Shown: piece after piece, positions 34,601 to 45,919 of the stretch | Position numbering within the stretch: position 1 is the stretch's first letter | How the letters are laid out: every line of letters begins with the position of its first letter | NCBI GenBank assembly: GCA_029298735.1 | Contig: JANSLP010000039.1 | Location: 111,145-175,144, forward strand | From: Ophiostoma sp. CBS 140.51 | Lineage: Eukaryota; Ascomycota; Sordariomycetes; Ophiostomatales; Ophiostomataceae | Length of the DNA stretch: 64,000 nucleotides | Reading direction: 5' to 3' | Notes under the pieces: model-generated | The model's database searches: none | What the model was told of the DNA's origin: nothing | What the model saw: only the letters and a program-made list of their open reading frames with translations | Position numbers and translations under genes: made by a program

Positions 34601-35824
34601 GGGAGATGGTGAGCCATTGTTGCCGAAGGGGACAGGCGCATAAGGTGGGTAACGATAGGAGGATGAGTACGGTGCGTACTGCCCATATGCCGCAGACGCT
34701 CCAGGTTGATCGTATCGGCCGTGACGTGGAATTCCTGACGGCGAGGGTGACGGTTGCTCGCCGCCTGGGATGGATTGGTAGGCGCCGTTTCCCTGAAGCG
34801 ACATGAGCGGAATCTCGGCTGAGTTGCCGCGTGGGTGGCAGTCATCGAAGCCACCAGCAGCGCCCCCACTGCCGACATAGTTGAGGTGGTCGTCTTCGTC
34901 GTCACCATCGCCACCAGCCCCGTCGCTAATGTAGCTGCCGCCATGGGTTCCGCCATCGACATAGCCACCATTGCCGTCTGGATCCTCCGTGTTCCAAACC
35001 AGGTCGAGGTTGCCGATGAGGATCACCATGAGGCAGCGGCAGCGCATGTCGAGCGTAAGGCGGCTCTCGTCGATTTTGAGCCGCAAGTACTCAAGCACAG
35101 CGTTGTCGAGCATAGCTTCGTACAGGCCACTGAGGATCATGGGCCCGGCAAAACCGAAGCAGATGCATAGCCAGACGAGGGTATCGGCGGAGACCATGAT
35201 CAAAGCCAAAATGGCGCCAAAGGGGGCGAGCAGGTAGCTCTTGATACCGCCCTGGTCGGGCGAGAAGAGGAAGCGCGGCACCTCAAGCTTGCGGCGGCGC
35301 GGGACAGACAAACAAAAGATGACGGCCGGTATAAGGAAACCCGAGAGCGGCTGCAGCCAGGCATTCAGATTGTCCTTGCTGCTAATCTGCCAGCCCGGGC
35401 ACGTGTCAGCCAGCCAAGTATAGTTGACCTGGACAATGGGCGCGCCGCGGGAGTCGCCGTTGTAGACGGCGGTACAGGGAAACTGGCCCCGCAGGGAATA
35501 GTTGACGAGCAGATCTAGAGGTTGGTCGGGCCCTTCGTTGAAGATGATCCAGCTGTCAAACTGGCTGACAAACTGGAGGTCACCATCTGGGCCAATCTCG
35601 ATGGCATCGTTGATCGCCTTGAGGCAGCATGTCGTGAAGTTCTGGCCGCCCAAGGATGGATTTCCATTTGTTGGCGTGTCGACATATTCAAGTTGCCAAA
35701 AGATGTCTGTGAGAGACATGCCGGTAAAGTTCATGCCGGCGGCCGCAGGGTGCACGAATAAACCGAGAACTGTGGACAGAAGCACCGGCCATATTGGCGG
35801 CGGTTGCAGGGGATCGACTCTCAT
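31663..35824 (-). CDS. Large uncharacterised fungal multi-pass membrane protein
   Basis: I do not recognise a named family. Four exons: 35824-33007, 32952-32524, 32470-32369 and 32312-31663, giving 1332 residues. The ATG at 35824 starts a signal peptide (WPVLLSTVLGLFVHPAAAG). A lumenal or extracellular domain of about 150 residues with N-glycosylation sites (NFTG, NFTTCC, NYS, NYT) and paired cysteines follows. Then come two or three helices (LSGFLIPAVIFCLSV, ILALIMVSADTLVWLCICFG), a disordered Pro/Gln/Ser/Gly-rich loop of about 350 residues with a QQQYQQQYNQYPQQQ tract, and seven or more further helices such as APVVFFLGGFIFALLQ and FLLSLTMLLLGLPYILAFLT. The C-terminal 210 residues are Gly/Ser/Pro-rich and cytosolic-looking, with RRTPYRRTPSPNEP. 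It resembles a receptor or transporter scaffold only in topology; no function is assigned. Confidence 0.8.
32953..33006 (-). other. 54-nt in-frame intron in the large membrane-protein gene
   Basis: GTACGT donor, CGCTAAC branch and TTTTAG acceptor. Its length is a multiple of three and it has no stop, so a retained form would simply add 18 residues. Splicing joins VQIC and ILWLWAYAG into a continuous hydrophobic helix, whereas retention inserts a polar stretch; splicing is therefore favoured. Confidence 0.7.
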
Positions 35825-38800
35825 GGCGGAGGCTGGGCCACAGATGCCATTGTTCTGCAACCCCGAGAGGTCTTGAAAATGTCGGGAAGTTTGAGGTTGT
35901 CTAAGGCACGTTTTGAGGCTGCAAGATTACTCGCACAAGTAATATACGCCGAGGTGCGATAGGCACGGCGGGCGAGATGTCGTGGTATATATTGCCGCTG
36001 TTCCTTATCTGTGGATATGCCTTGAGTGAAAGTGGCGCGTTGTGGGCGCGGTGGAACAGATTGAATATGTGCAGGGCCAGGAGCTGCACGACGCAGTCGA
36101 GGAATAAGACGAGGAAAAAGAAGGTTGAAAATGCAAAAGACCCTTCAAGTGACAAATCGAAGCTATGAGAGGCAGCCGGCAATGCACTTTTGGAATGCTG
36201 GAGAAATGCAACGCAAGGGAGGAACCACGATGTCGTTCTTTGGGTAAGCGGGCACTAGGATGGTCGACGGGAGGATGAAAGTGTAAATTATGGAGAAGGG
36301 AAAGAAAAGAAAACCGGAGATGGGACGATCCTTGTTGTAAATAATGGCGAAAAGAAGAAGAGGACCCAGGAAATTGTTTTGGTACTGTTTCTCTTTCCTT
36401 GTCTGTCCTCTTGTCCCTCTTCAGCCTCACTGCTCAGGGTGCGCTGCCGTTGGCCTCAGAGCTTGCTTTTCCCGCGTGCATCCGCGCTGCAACGGGCCAG
36501 AGAGCTGGGCAGTCCCCCCTGCACACTGCACACAGCAAACAAGGGTTCGTGAGAGAGGGGGATGGAGATGGGGGAGCACACGAGAACGGGAAAGGGGTGG
36601 TATGGGTGTGGGGACCTGTATTGGGAAGGTTGGGTGGGAACCCAAGACCTCTCTCTTTTGCAAAATATGTGGTGAACGGGCAGTTGAACCGACAAGTATG
36701 CCGCCTCTGCTTCATCACTTTCACTGCGCCCTCCTCCTTATCAGGCTGCAGAAATAAAGTACAAGTACTTCATACGCAGGAATCTTGTCCATATGTGGAC
36801 TGCATCCTGACAGCACCCTTCTCGAGAGAAGACTTGGTGCGGCGGTCGCGGACGTTGCCCATTTCTGCTTGAATTGGTTGTCTTTTGCAAGAGGGAAACA
36901 GTAAACGAGACGACAGAAGGAGAGGGGCATGAGGGACATGAGGGACAAAAGGGACAAAAGGGACAAGTGAGAGGGAGAAACGCGGGTTGACGGACGCCAC
37001 AATGTCGCAGGCAACCAAAAAGAGAGCCAGGACAGCCTTAAAAAGTTAAGTCTAGACCCTTTTTCTCTTTTTGCTCTGCCTCGAAGACCTCTGGCGTTTT
37101 GAATGTGGAATGCATATTTGTATCTATTGTCTCCACGTTGAAAAGTGCCTGCTCATATGCACTCGCTGTCCGCTGTCGTGCATCGTGCAGCTAGCTACAG
37201 TAGCGTGCGAGCAAAGAGAAGCAGCAGCAGCAGCAGCAGCTCCATCCGACGACGCATCTGTTCGTCTGGTGCCAGACCTCAAGAGCGGGAGGATTGGTCT
37301 TGGTGGGTGGCAACGCATGGACGCCAGGACGCATGGCATGGGCGCACAGCTTGTTGTCTGAGCTGTCTTGAGTCTTGGAGTTTTTGAGCCTTATTTCCCG
37401 CCAATACGCTGGTCTGCGGGAAGAGCCAGTGGTGCTCCCGGGCACCCGAACAAAAGCCAAAAAGCCAAGGCCAAATAAGACGCCGTGCCATGGGCCAACC
37501 ATGTTTCTGTCATTGGATAGCGTGGAAAACAGGGTAAAAGAGTTGCCTGTGCTTTCTTTGGTTCTTTGGGGCTATTCTTTGGCTTGGCTTCAGAGCCTCT
37601 TGTACTGTCAAATTTGGCCTCGTCAGCTTTGCGCAGCAAACCAGCTGACCATCTTTTGTTATGTCTTGTGGTGTTCCCCATTCAGCCTTGGAGCGTCCAT
37701 ACTTGGGAGCACAATTTACTCACAATGTGCTTTGCCTGCTTTGCCGTCTGCCTGCATTCGCCCAAACTTGAATTTGAGGAAGGCTGCGCGGCCCTGTTCC
37801 TGTTGTGCCGCAAAGGAGCCAGGCTTGAGCCATGGTCGTATCATTTGTTTGTGAGATGTGCCAAACGCTTATGCCGGCTGCATCCTTCGAAATGGAGAGG
37901 TTGGTCCGCACGTCCCGTCGGCTCTTTGCATCCCAAAGCAGGAGCCGCGCGGTGAAAAGCCGTGTCTGTAGTCTGGTGGCATTATCTGCCCCGTTGGTCG
38001 ACTTTCCAAATCGTCGAGTCATGATCGCAGAGTCGTGATGACATCTGGCGCCGAACGGGAACCAGATGTCCTGACAGCGGTCATGAAATCATGCTCGTCG
38101 TATTGACTGTTGCTGCACTATCGATTGTTGTGCCCGCCAGATCCTTGGTTGGTGGCTCTGTCGCACATATTGTTTGTTGGCACATCCGAGTTGGTACTCT
38201 GTACAAGGACTTTTAGACCCCTTTTCTCCTCCTTTTGCCCACACGCGAACTTCACCAACTTTTGACAGATGAGATCTTCAGGTGTTCAACGGTCGCAACT
38301 TCCCGTTTCGACGATAGCTCACCCCTAGACACCTTAGATCCCGACTTTCCAAGAGATGGCCAAATGACGATTCATGCCAATCGCACCTGCCCGTCACGTT
38401 TTCTTTGGTCGAGGGGCAGACCTGCCAAGTTGATAGGCCAGGAATCGCCAACAAGGAAAGTGCAAAGCAGTCTCACGCTGCATCAAAATTGCATGTGATT
38501 GCTTCTAGAAGGCCTCAAGCGCACAGCAGGAATGAAGGCCAGCTATGCACCACTGTAAACTAGGAATAGGGGCATCTTTCTGGCGGTACTTTAACTCTGA
38601 AAGAGCCTCTCATATCCTACTTGGTAGATTGTGTTGGCTTACACTGAGATAATGTTGCCGCTTTGTCTACCGGTCATCGAATGTCTCGATGCTGCCCACA
38701 GCCATTGTCCGCTTTCTGTTGGCAGCGCTGGTGCTCCACTCATTTCTATCAACCCGGGGGAAGAAAGAGCGATGACTGGCGGCTTCCGCTCAGTATTTCT

Positions 38801-39578
38801 TTCAGTCGCTCATGAGTCGCTCTCAGTCGCTCTTGCCGTTGAAAACCGCCCTAAGGCTGCGCTTTCACATGCCGGGGATAACGAATCGCGGGGGGCGAAT
38901 TACCCACCTAATTCGTCCCTGAGGAGCGCTACACGCGGGGAAAGAGCGTAACAAGCGCCCCCAAATATGGCAGGATATCACTGGGACACGCTGTAATTCT
39001 CCGCTCACACGGTGTTTTCTCCTTGCTCTTCCCCATCTGACAAGGAAACAATGAGAAACATGAGGACGACACTGGCTGGACCACGCAACGGCCCCCACTT
39101 TAATCATCCACTCTGGCATGCGGTCTGCCAACCTGTTCTGGGCATAGTCGTTGGAGAGAATAGTGGCCTATAGCAAAAGTAGGGGAAAGTCACAAGCCGA
39201 GCTTCAATGCAGCCGAGCACTTTGCCGTCATCGCTTCTTTTTCTGGCCCATTTTCTGTCGCTCACTTTTGTCCACTCCGTCCACATTCTCTCTGTACAAT
39301 CTTTTCTTCAGTCTTTACAACCTCCACCATTATTCCTTTTGCGGGCAAATGATGGACGAACCAACATCTTAACAAACATCATCAACATCTCTTCCTTCGA
39401 CAATATCCTACGATACCTCAAACTCTCGCAACTCTGCCGACTTTCTTTGTCGCACGACCCTTCTTTGCCGAGCTTGTGATTGCGCATCGTGATTGATCGC
39501 AGCGCAATTGCAGCCGACAACATCTATTTTTCTTCGTCTTCCTCTCTTCCTCCTCCTCTTCCCTTCACATCCCTCGCT
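35825..39578. other. Long divergent intergenic region, membrane-protein gene / pxmp4
   Basis: 3.75 kb without a supportable gene. 35900-36400 suits the leader of the minus-strand membrane-protein gene. A 9-bp tandem array lies at 36931-36966. Three CAGTCGCTC-like copies lie at about 38798-38840. The last 350 bp are pyrimidine-rich on the plus strand and likely form the pxmp4 leader. Short open frames in between have no recognisable domain. Confidence 0.5.
36931..36966. repeat. Four 9-bp tandem units (RAGGGACAW)
   Basis: Units GAGGGACAT, GAGGGACAA, AAGGGACAA, AAGGGACAA in direct order. It is a short minisatellite with no known role, inside the long divergent intergenic region. Confidence 0.85.
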
Positions 39579-40625
39579 ATGCCTATCCCATCGCAGCTTG
39601 CGACAACTCTCGACAGCCTTAAGGTGAGTCCTCTTGGAAGACAAAAGACAACTTTCTGCCGACATCTCCAAAATGGCCGAGGCTGCGACCCACTCGCGAT
39701 ACAAAATAGCTAACCATTGTATCTTTTCCCCAGCTCGTCGCTGAGCAAATCGCGCTCGACCCGAAATACCACGACATCCTCGCCATCGTCAAGGGTGCGC
39801 GCAATGGCGCAGTCTACGGCGCCAAAGTGCGCTTCCCGCATGCGCTTGTGTACGACTCTCTTCTCCCTCTTCCAAAACAGCCCTCGCGCTTCTCCGGCGC
39901 CGTCGCCATCGTGCTTAAACGACGGCCGCACGACGACATGCTCTCTTTTAGAATGACTTTGCTAACATTCTTCCTCTCTTTAGAATGGTCTTCCTCTTCC
40001 GGTCCGGAACGTACGTCTACCTCCTCGTCTTCTGCCTCCTCCTCCACCTCCACCTACCCCGACTGGGACCCGCTTTGTCTCTGTCCCTCGGCATTTGATA
40101 GCTAACAGCTTTCGACGTTTTAGTATCCGCGAAAAGTGCGGCCTCGTCTTCCGCGCAACAAAACAACACGCCAGCAATCTGGCCCGCTTCGCCATTGTGT
40201 ACAAGACGACATGCATGGTACTAAAGTACATGGCCGACGGCAAAGAGGGCACCTACGACAGCTTCATCGGCGGTCTGCTCGGCGGCTACCTGATTTTTGG
40301 CGGCCGGTCTAAGCGGTCTGGTAAGATCAGCTCCATCAACATGCAGATTGTCATCTACGTGTTTGCCCGCGTCATCCTGGCCCTGGCCAAGCTCACGGTA
40401 AAACCTGGTGTTGGTTTGCCCGTTGTGTCACAGCCGCCGCTGTCGCAGACAATCAGCTACTACGCATGGCCTGCTTTCGCCGCGGGCAGCTGGGCCATGG
40501 TGATGCACCTCTTCCGCTACCACGACGCCGAGATCCAGTCGAGCCTGCGCAACAGCATGAACTACATTTACGTGCAGAGCGACCACTGGGACAGCCTACG
40601 GACGCTGCTGTGGCATAACAAGTAG
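39579..40625 (+). CDS. pxmp4: Peroxisomal membrane protein 4 (PMP24, Tim17-like fold)
   Basis: Peroxisomal integral membrane protein of the Tim17/22/23/PXMP4 group; its biochemical role is not well defined. Four exons: 39579-39623, 39734-39849, 39984-40010 (27 nt) and 40124-40625, giving 229 residues. The assembled sequence includes IVKGARNGAVYGAKVRFPHA, then LVMVFLFRSGT built from three exons and closely matching the human PXMP4 segment KGFRNGAVYGAKIRAPHALV. It continues QHASNLARFAIVYKTTC and a Gly-rich helix SFIGGLLGGYLIFGGRS characteristic of this group. The C-terminus has the conserved SSLRNSMNYIYVQSDHW. The donor GTACGA at 39850 was preferred over GTGTAC at 39848 because only it keeps the frame into MVFLF. 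It ends tail-to-tail with the mannosyltransferase gene. Confidence 0.92.
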
Positions 40626-41024
40626 CGGCAGCAGTCTTGCTTTTTCTCTTTCCTTCTACCTTCTGCTGTACATTACTTTGCATACGCTCTGTATTTGCGC
40701 GTCCTCCCTCTTTCCCCTTGCATTGTCCTGTGTCTATATTTCGTTTTTACAGGGGAAGAGGGACACTCTGGCGTTTAGAACGGTCTTTGCTTTCAGTATA
40801 CTTTTTCTTGTGTATTTATCATGTTGTCATGCTTTAGACGGGCGGCGGTTGTTTCTTTTTGCCAACACATTTTACCTTTGGTAACCTCTCTATCGCTAGT
40901 CAAGATAGGAAAAACTTTATTTTTGGGTATTATACAATATTTGAAAGGAAAACAAGACGGTTTTGTACAATGGTTATGTGAACAGTAGATAAAACAAGGA
41001 CCGAAAGAACGCCGCACAGATAGT
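40626..41024. other. Tail-to-tail intergenic region pxmp4 / mannosyltransferase gene
   Basis: 399 bp, T-rich then A-rich, holding both 3' UTRs. Nothing else seen. Confidence 0.65.
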
Positions 41025-42449
41025 CTATAAGTGCTTCCACCCGTTCTGCCACATGATTTGCATCTCGTTAATGAGGCAAACCGCGCCCGGCTCGTTTCGC
41101 GGCGGCTCGCCCTCTGGCGTCTCTGCCCGCCATCGCCGCAGCCTGTTCAGCACCGTCTGGCCCTCGAGCGCAAATTGCACATGGCTCCGCGCACGCTCTA
41201 GCCGGTTCACCCATGCGCCGTGCACGGCCGCAAACCCACCGGGGAACACGGCGCCCCGGACCTGCTTGTAGACGGGCAGGCTGTACGCCACGCGCACATT
41301 GGGGTTGAGCCAGACGCCAATGTTCTTGCCGGCGTCCGAGTCGACTCCACTACTGCTATGCCTCGAGTACGATGACGGCACATCGGCAAAGCGCGACTGC
41401 GGGTTGTCGGCATGGATCAGGCAACATTCACTGCCCTCCAAGTGGAACTCGGCCAGACTGTCTTCGACGCCTCGGAACAGCAGCGGGATGGGTTTGTGTG
41501 TGTCGCCCGTGTTGGGGTGCCCGTGGGCATTGGTGTCGGTGGTGGCGCTGGCCGTCGTGTCGTAAAACGGTTCCGCGTCAAAGACGACCATGCCGTTCCA
41601 GCAGGACTGTACGCGTACTGGGCGACCGGCGCGAACGTCGGCACGGGCCTCGCTAGACCGGAACCATGGCCAGCGGGGTGAGACGGCCTTGTCACCGTCG
41701 GCATCGCGCAGCGCAAAGGTGTCATAGTACAGAGGGTACTCCTTGAAGTCCATGGCACACGCCGCTGCATAGTGCCCGTCCCGTGTTTCAAGCAAGGTCA
41801 TGACGTCTTCCGTGTCAAAGGCCACATCGTTGATCCACAGCACGCGGTCGAACCGCCTCCCCTGACCGTTGTTCTTAGCTGCTTCTGCCAACAGTGGCGC
41901 CATCGCTTGGTTGCGCACCCGTGCCAGGTAGGGGATCCGCCGCAGCGCAAAATGGTTCTCCTCGCCGTCCCAGATCCACCCGGGCCGCTGGTCCCGTGGT
42001 GTGTCCGGGTCGGGCCACGCATATAGCTCGTCGAGCTGTTCCCAGACCGTCGTTCCGAGCTCAATGGTGTGCTCGACACCGCGGGCAAAGAGCTGGTTCT
42101 GGAGGTCGATGAGGGCGTCCTTGGTGTAGTCCTGCGAGCCCGACTCGACGGCCGAGACATAGACATTGTCGCGGCCCAAATGGTCGACCAGCTTGACCAA
42201 GTTCTCAACCCAGGCGGACTTTAATATTTCTTCCGTATTGCGGTGGACGGAGACAATAAACACTGAGGGTTTGGGGGGCACTTCCGTGCCTTCTGATGTG
42301 TCCGCCGCCGCTAACGACGCCCGTATTGTCGGTGCCCGACTCCGTAGAATGCGCCAGGCATCAAGAAAGAAAATGGCCAGCAGCGTCCAGAGGACAGGCC
42401 GCTGGTATTTGCGCGACCGATGGCGCAGCAGCCGTGGACGGAAGAGCAT
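41025..42449 (-). CDS. CMT1-family alpha-1,3-mannosyltransferase (CAP59-like)
   Basis: Golgi-type glycosyltransferase of the CAP59_mtransfer family, whose founder is the cryptococcal alpha-1,3-mannosyltransferase Cmt1. Single exon, 474 residues. Topology is type II: a short basic cytosolic tail (MLFRPRLLRHRSRKYQR), one membrane anchor at about residues 18-36 (PVLWTLLAIFFLDAWRILR) and a lumenal catalytic domain. Family landmarks include VFIVSVHRNTEEILKSAWVE, YVSAVESGSQDYTKDAL, FDRVLWINDVAFDTEDVMTL (the acidic donor-site region) and AAACAMDFKEYPLYYDTF, with QSCWNGMVVFDAEPF and a GSECCLIHAD stretch later. The donor, GDP-mannose, is inferred from the family. In a capsule-less ascomycete the acceptor is unknown; a cell-wall or glycolipid role is a guess. 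Confidence 0.88.
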   Translation of the reverse strand: MLFRPRLLRHRSRKYQRPVLWTLLAIFFLDAWRILRSRAPTIRASLAAADTSEGTEVPPKPSVFIVSVHRNTEEILKSAWVENLVKLVDHLGRDNVYVSAVESGSQDYTKDALIDLQNQLFARGVEHTIELGTTVWEQLDELYAWPDPDTPRDQRPGWIWDGEENHFALRRIPYLARVRNQAMAPLLAEAAKNNGQGRRFDRVLWINDVAFDTEDVMTLLETRDGHYAAACAMDFKEYPLYYDTFALRDADGDKAVSPRWPWFRSSEARADVRAGRPVRVQSCWNGMVVFDAEPFYDTTASATTDTNAHGHPNTGDTHKPIPLLFRGVEDSLAEFHLEGSECCLIHADNPQSRFADVPSSYSRHSSSGVDSDAGKNIGVWLNPNVRVAYSLPVYKQVRGAVFPGGFAAVHGAWVNRLERARSHVQFALEGQTVLNRLRRWRAETPEGEPPRNEPGAVCLINEMQIMWQNGWKHL

Positions 42450-44125
42450 GTGTGAAGAAGAGGAGGAGGATGGAAGAGAGGAAGTGTCGGAAAGAGAGGG
42501 CGTTGATAGATGCGCTTATCGAGTTTATCGGCGCAAAGTGACAAGGGAAGCTGTCCGAGACAGGACAGGCGGCCGCATTCTCGAGAACAAGCTTCGTCGT
42601 CGGATCGTGATCAGTCGTCGATGTGTCGTCGATGTGGAAAAGGAGGTTCGGCTGGGAAGGTCGGATAGGAAGTTAACGGTTAACCAATTAAGTGGGCAGA
42701 CAAACGAGTGACGATGATAGTTGGGCGTATATGCGATAACGATGTTGAAAAAGGCTGCAACGGTGGTTAAACGCGATCGTGAACGATAGAGAAGGTTGTC
42801 GCGTCGAGAAGTTGAATTAACCTTTTTGGCCTGGGGTTGGCTGGCCTGTGATGGTTTAAAGGGTTGGAATTCGAAGCTACGTAAGCCTGGAACGCAACCG
42901 AGCCAGTTAGTAAAAATAGCAGCATTTTCGGGGAGGAAGGACCAGGTGGACGAGCTGAGCTGACCTATCCTAGATGGCGCTAAAACTTACCACAGCATCC
43001 TTTCATCAGGAGCCCCTATACAAAGCACCTTGGCAACACGTCTATGTTTTTTACTCAGGTCGATGATGAGCATTTCCGAAGGACCTTTTGTCGACGAGCC
43101 ACGTGTAGACAACAGTAATTGACAGCAAACTGTAGATGGTCAAACGGGCTGTTTGGCATCTTGTCACCTATCACTATCATAATACGCCAGTTGCAGTCTT
43201 GTCACACATTCCACGATCACATGTCAAAGCTGTAAGTCTAAGATATTTTGAAAATAATTTTTGTTGAAGAACTTATATAAAAGTGCGCTTCATTCGCATA
43301 AGTCGCGTGGTATCTTTGTTTTTGTGAGTTGCTAATCCTCTTCCACCCCCTCCCGAGGAAGAAACCGCCCTTGTCCAGTCGAGAGTATGTTAAACTTCCT
43401 CACCGAAGACCCTATCCCACTTGCCCTCAGATATATAGACAATACAACAACATGCTGCCTTCCCATTTTTGGGTGGCTCGCAAGGAATGTGTACATATAT
43501 ATGCGGGGGTGTGTTCCGTAGAGAAAAAATATAAGAGGAAGAAAAAAAAGTAAAAAAGAGAAGAAGACAATAATAAAAGAGGGAAAAGTAGAAAAGACAA
43601 AGGAAAAGAAGACAGAAAACTTGCGAGCTGCTGGTTTTCAAGATTGACACAGACAGACGCGCAAAGGGGTAGTTGTGAAAATAAACAGAAAAAAGGAGAA
43701 ATGAATCGGGGTGCTGATTAACCCTGGCCATATGGAAATAGGTAGGAAGAAGAGAAAGAACCAAATCAATCAAGAAAAGAAAGTGAGCAACGCCATGTTG
43801 AACAAACGGCAGAAAACAAGATGGCCACACCTGTCAAAATTGAGAAAAGGAAATTTGAAAGGAAGAAAGGGTAGTGTTGAGCGAAAAAAAGGCAAACTTT
43901 TTTGTATCAACAAACCCAGAGAAGATGGAAATAAAGGAAAGGTGAAAAGCACATGCAACGCCAATGGGTGATACAAAAAAACAAAAACCAAATAGGGGCC
44001 CAAGTCCCTTGAGGAGAGGAGCCACCAGCCAGCCGAAAAACCCCGGGCGCAACCAATTACCAAATGACCGAGAGATGCAAAGGGGAAAAAAAAAGCGATG
44101 ACGTGCAGATAGATTATCAGTTGTA
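42450..44125. other. Intergenic: mannosyltransferase promoter and bHLH gene 3' flank
   Basis: 1.7 kb between two minus-strand genes. 43500-43750 and 43780-43990 are A/G-rich on the plus strand, i.e. U/C-rich on the transcribed strand, consistent with a long bHLH 3' UTR. No gene seen. Confidence 0.55.
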
Positions 44126-45919
44126 CTAGAACCGGTCAATCTGCGGACGGAAACCGTTCGCCCGTGACTGATCGTACTGAACGCCAGTCATGGACTCCGG
44201 TGGTGGCGGCTGCGATGTTGGGGGCGGCAGGCCACTGCTCAGCGAGCGCAGAGGAGGAAGCTGCTGGCCGTTGTCGCGGGTGCCCTGGGGCCCTCTGTTG
44301 AAGGGGTCGGATAGAGGCTGTCCATTAGCGCCACCGTTGGCTTGCAGGTTGGCCATGTCGGCACGGAGCTGCTGGTTCTCCATACGAAGCGAGTGCAGCT
44401 CGTTCTTGAGCATGGCAATGTCGTTGTTGGTCATACTTGAGTGCTGCTGGGCTGCGCGGACGGTTTCCTGCAGACGTTGATGCTCGGTGATGGCCTTGGT
44501 GAGGATCTCCCACTTGCTGGCCTTGGAGCCCCGCTCTTGCGGCATCAGGTCGCGAAGCTGCTCGAAAAGCTCCTTCATCTCAGTGCGGCGTTTCCGTTCG
44601 GCCAGCTTGTGGCTGATGCGAAGCTCGGGCGTTCTGCTGTAGGGCTGCGAGCCAGCGTGCATGCTGCCGGTCTCCTCGTCCTGGAGGTCGTCGATTTGCT
44701 TGTGCTGCAGTGCGTGGTGGTGGGTCGTCGGGTACTCGCCAGAGGCACCTGAGAGGCGCTGATTCTGGTGGTAGTCGATGTTCTCGTTGGCGCCATCGTG
44801 AGGGCCCAGACGGCTCGAGGCTTGGTCATCAAAGCGGCGTTGGCCATTAGGCATCCGAGACTCCGTAGTGAACTGACTGCTGGCAAACGATTCTGCAACG
44901 CTACTGCGGCGCGAGTCGACCAGAGACTGGCTGGCGGCCGAGGGCAGGCGCTGGATCTCCTCTTCGGGGAAAGCCCAGGCCTGACCCTTGGTAGGCTCGG
45001 CGGCGCGTGCAATCTGGCTGATGGCGGGACCGGTAATGGCAGGCGCCGTGCGCGCAGCTTTGTTCTGACCGTCGGGGTTACGCTCTGCGTTCGGCTGGTA
45101 GCCATTCGAGATGCGGTGCACAGAGAGGCTGTCGAGTCCGGTGCGCGGCTGGCGCTGCTGGGCCTGGAAGCTTGTGTGGTTGCTGTGGTTGTTGGTATGG
45201 ATGGACGTGGTCGAATGGTTGTGCGTAGCGTAGGGCGAGTTACCGCCGAGGCGCAGGTCGCCGATGCCCTGGTTGATGCGGCTGTCAACGCTCCCGCGGC
45301 GGGACATGTGGTCGTACTCGACCGCGGCGGTGAGGGAGGCGCTGTTAGGGGCCGACTCGAGGGACTGCGGGCGATCGATAGTCAGGCGGCGCAGGTCGCC
45401 GCTGCTGGGCGTGGTGGGCGAGACAATAGAAGCCACACTCATGCTGCTAGTCGAGGGCGAGAGCAGGGGCTGCGGCAGGAGGTGTGCCGCAGCGGTCGGC
45501 GACGGGGTCTTATCCATGCCGGCGGACGCTCCACGGAACGGGTGCGGGGACGCTGAGGAGACTGTTGATGAGGGACCGGCGGAGCCAAGGCCTGCACACG
45601 ATGCTGCTGAAGTGTCTAAACAGAGAAAAAAAATCAAAGTTAGCGTCTAGAAAAGCCCCTCGAGATCGAAACTAAACAATGGGGTGGTTGCTCTAAAGGC
45701 GGCACCACAATGGGAACAGCCCAATGGAGGCGGGAGGAGACAAAAAAGACAACACAGGACAAGGCAATCAGAGAGCAGTGAAGAGGGAGGGGACAAACGT
45801 TTGCTCGAGGTATCCGTGATGGAATAGTATGCTGAGTCCCGGTTGGTGTCGGGAGTGTTGAGAACGCCTGCAAGACCTGCAGGCAGCTTCTGTTGAGTAG
45901 CAACTGCTGGTTGCTCCAT
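44126..45919 (-). CDS. Class-B bHLH transcription factor with coiled-coil extension
   Basis: Nuclear DNA-binding regulator. Two exons: 45919-45799 and 45615-44126, joined C|AC to give 536 residues. The N-terminus is MEQPAVATQQKLPAGLAGVL, followed by a long Ser/Thr/Ala/Asn-rich disordered region with several SP/TP sites. The bHLH domain lies at about residues 376-430: basic region ISHKLAERKRRTEMKELFEQ, loop RDLMPQERGSKASKWEIL and helix 2 TKAITEHQRLQ. The H-E-R pattern in HKLAERKRR (positions 5, 9, 13) predicts recognition of CACGTG-type E-boxes. A leucine-containing coiled coil (MLKNELHSLRMENQQLRADM) follows directly, suggesting bHLH-ZIP-like dimerisation. The donor is GTTTGT, weaker than the others in this window. 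The upstream leader is long and pyrimidine-rich. Biological process unknown. Confidence 0.85.

Noticed and set aside
37832..38038. Small frame starting MVVSFVCEMC, reminiscent of a LYAR-type zinc-finger start
   Set aside because: Similarity ends after about ten residues and the other zinc ligands are absent.
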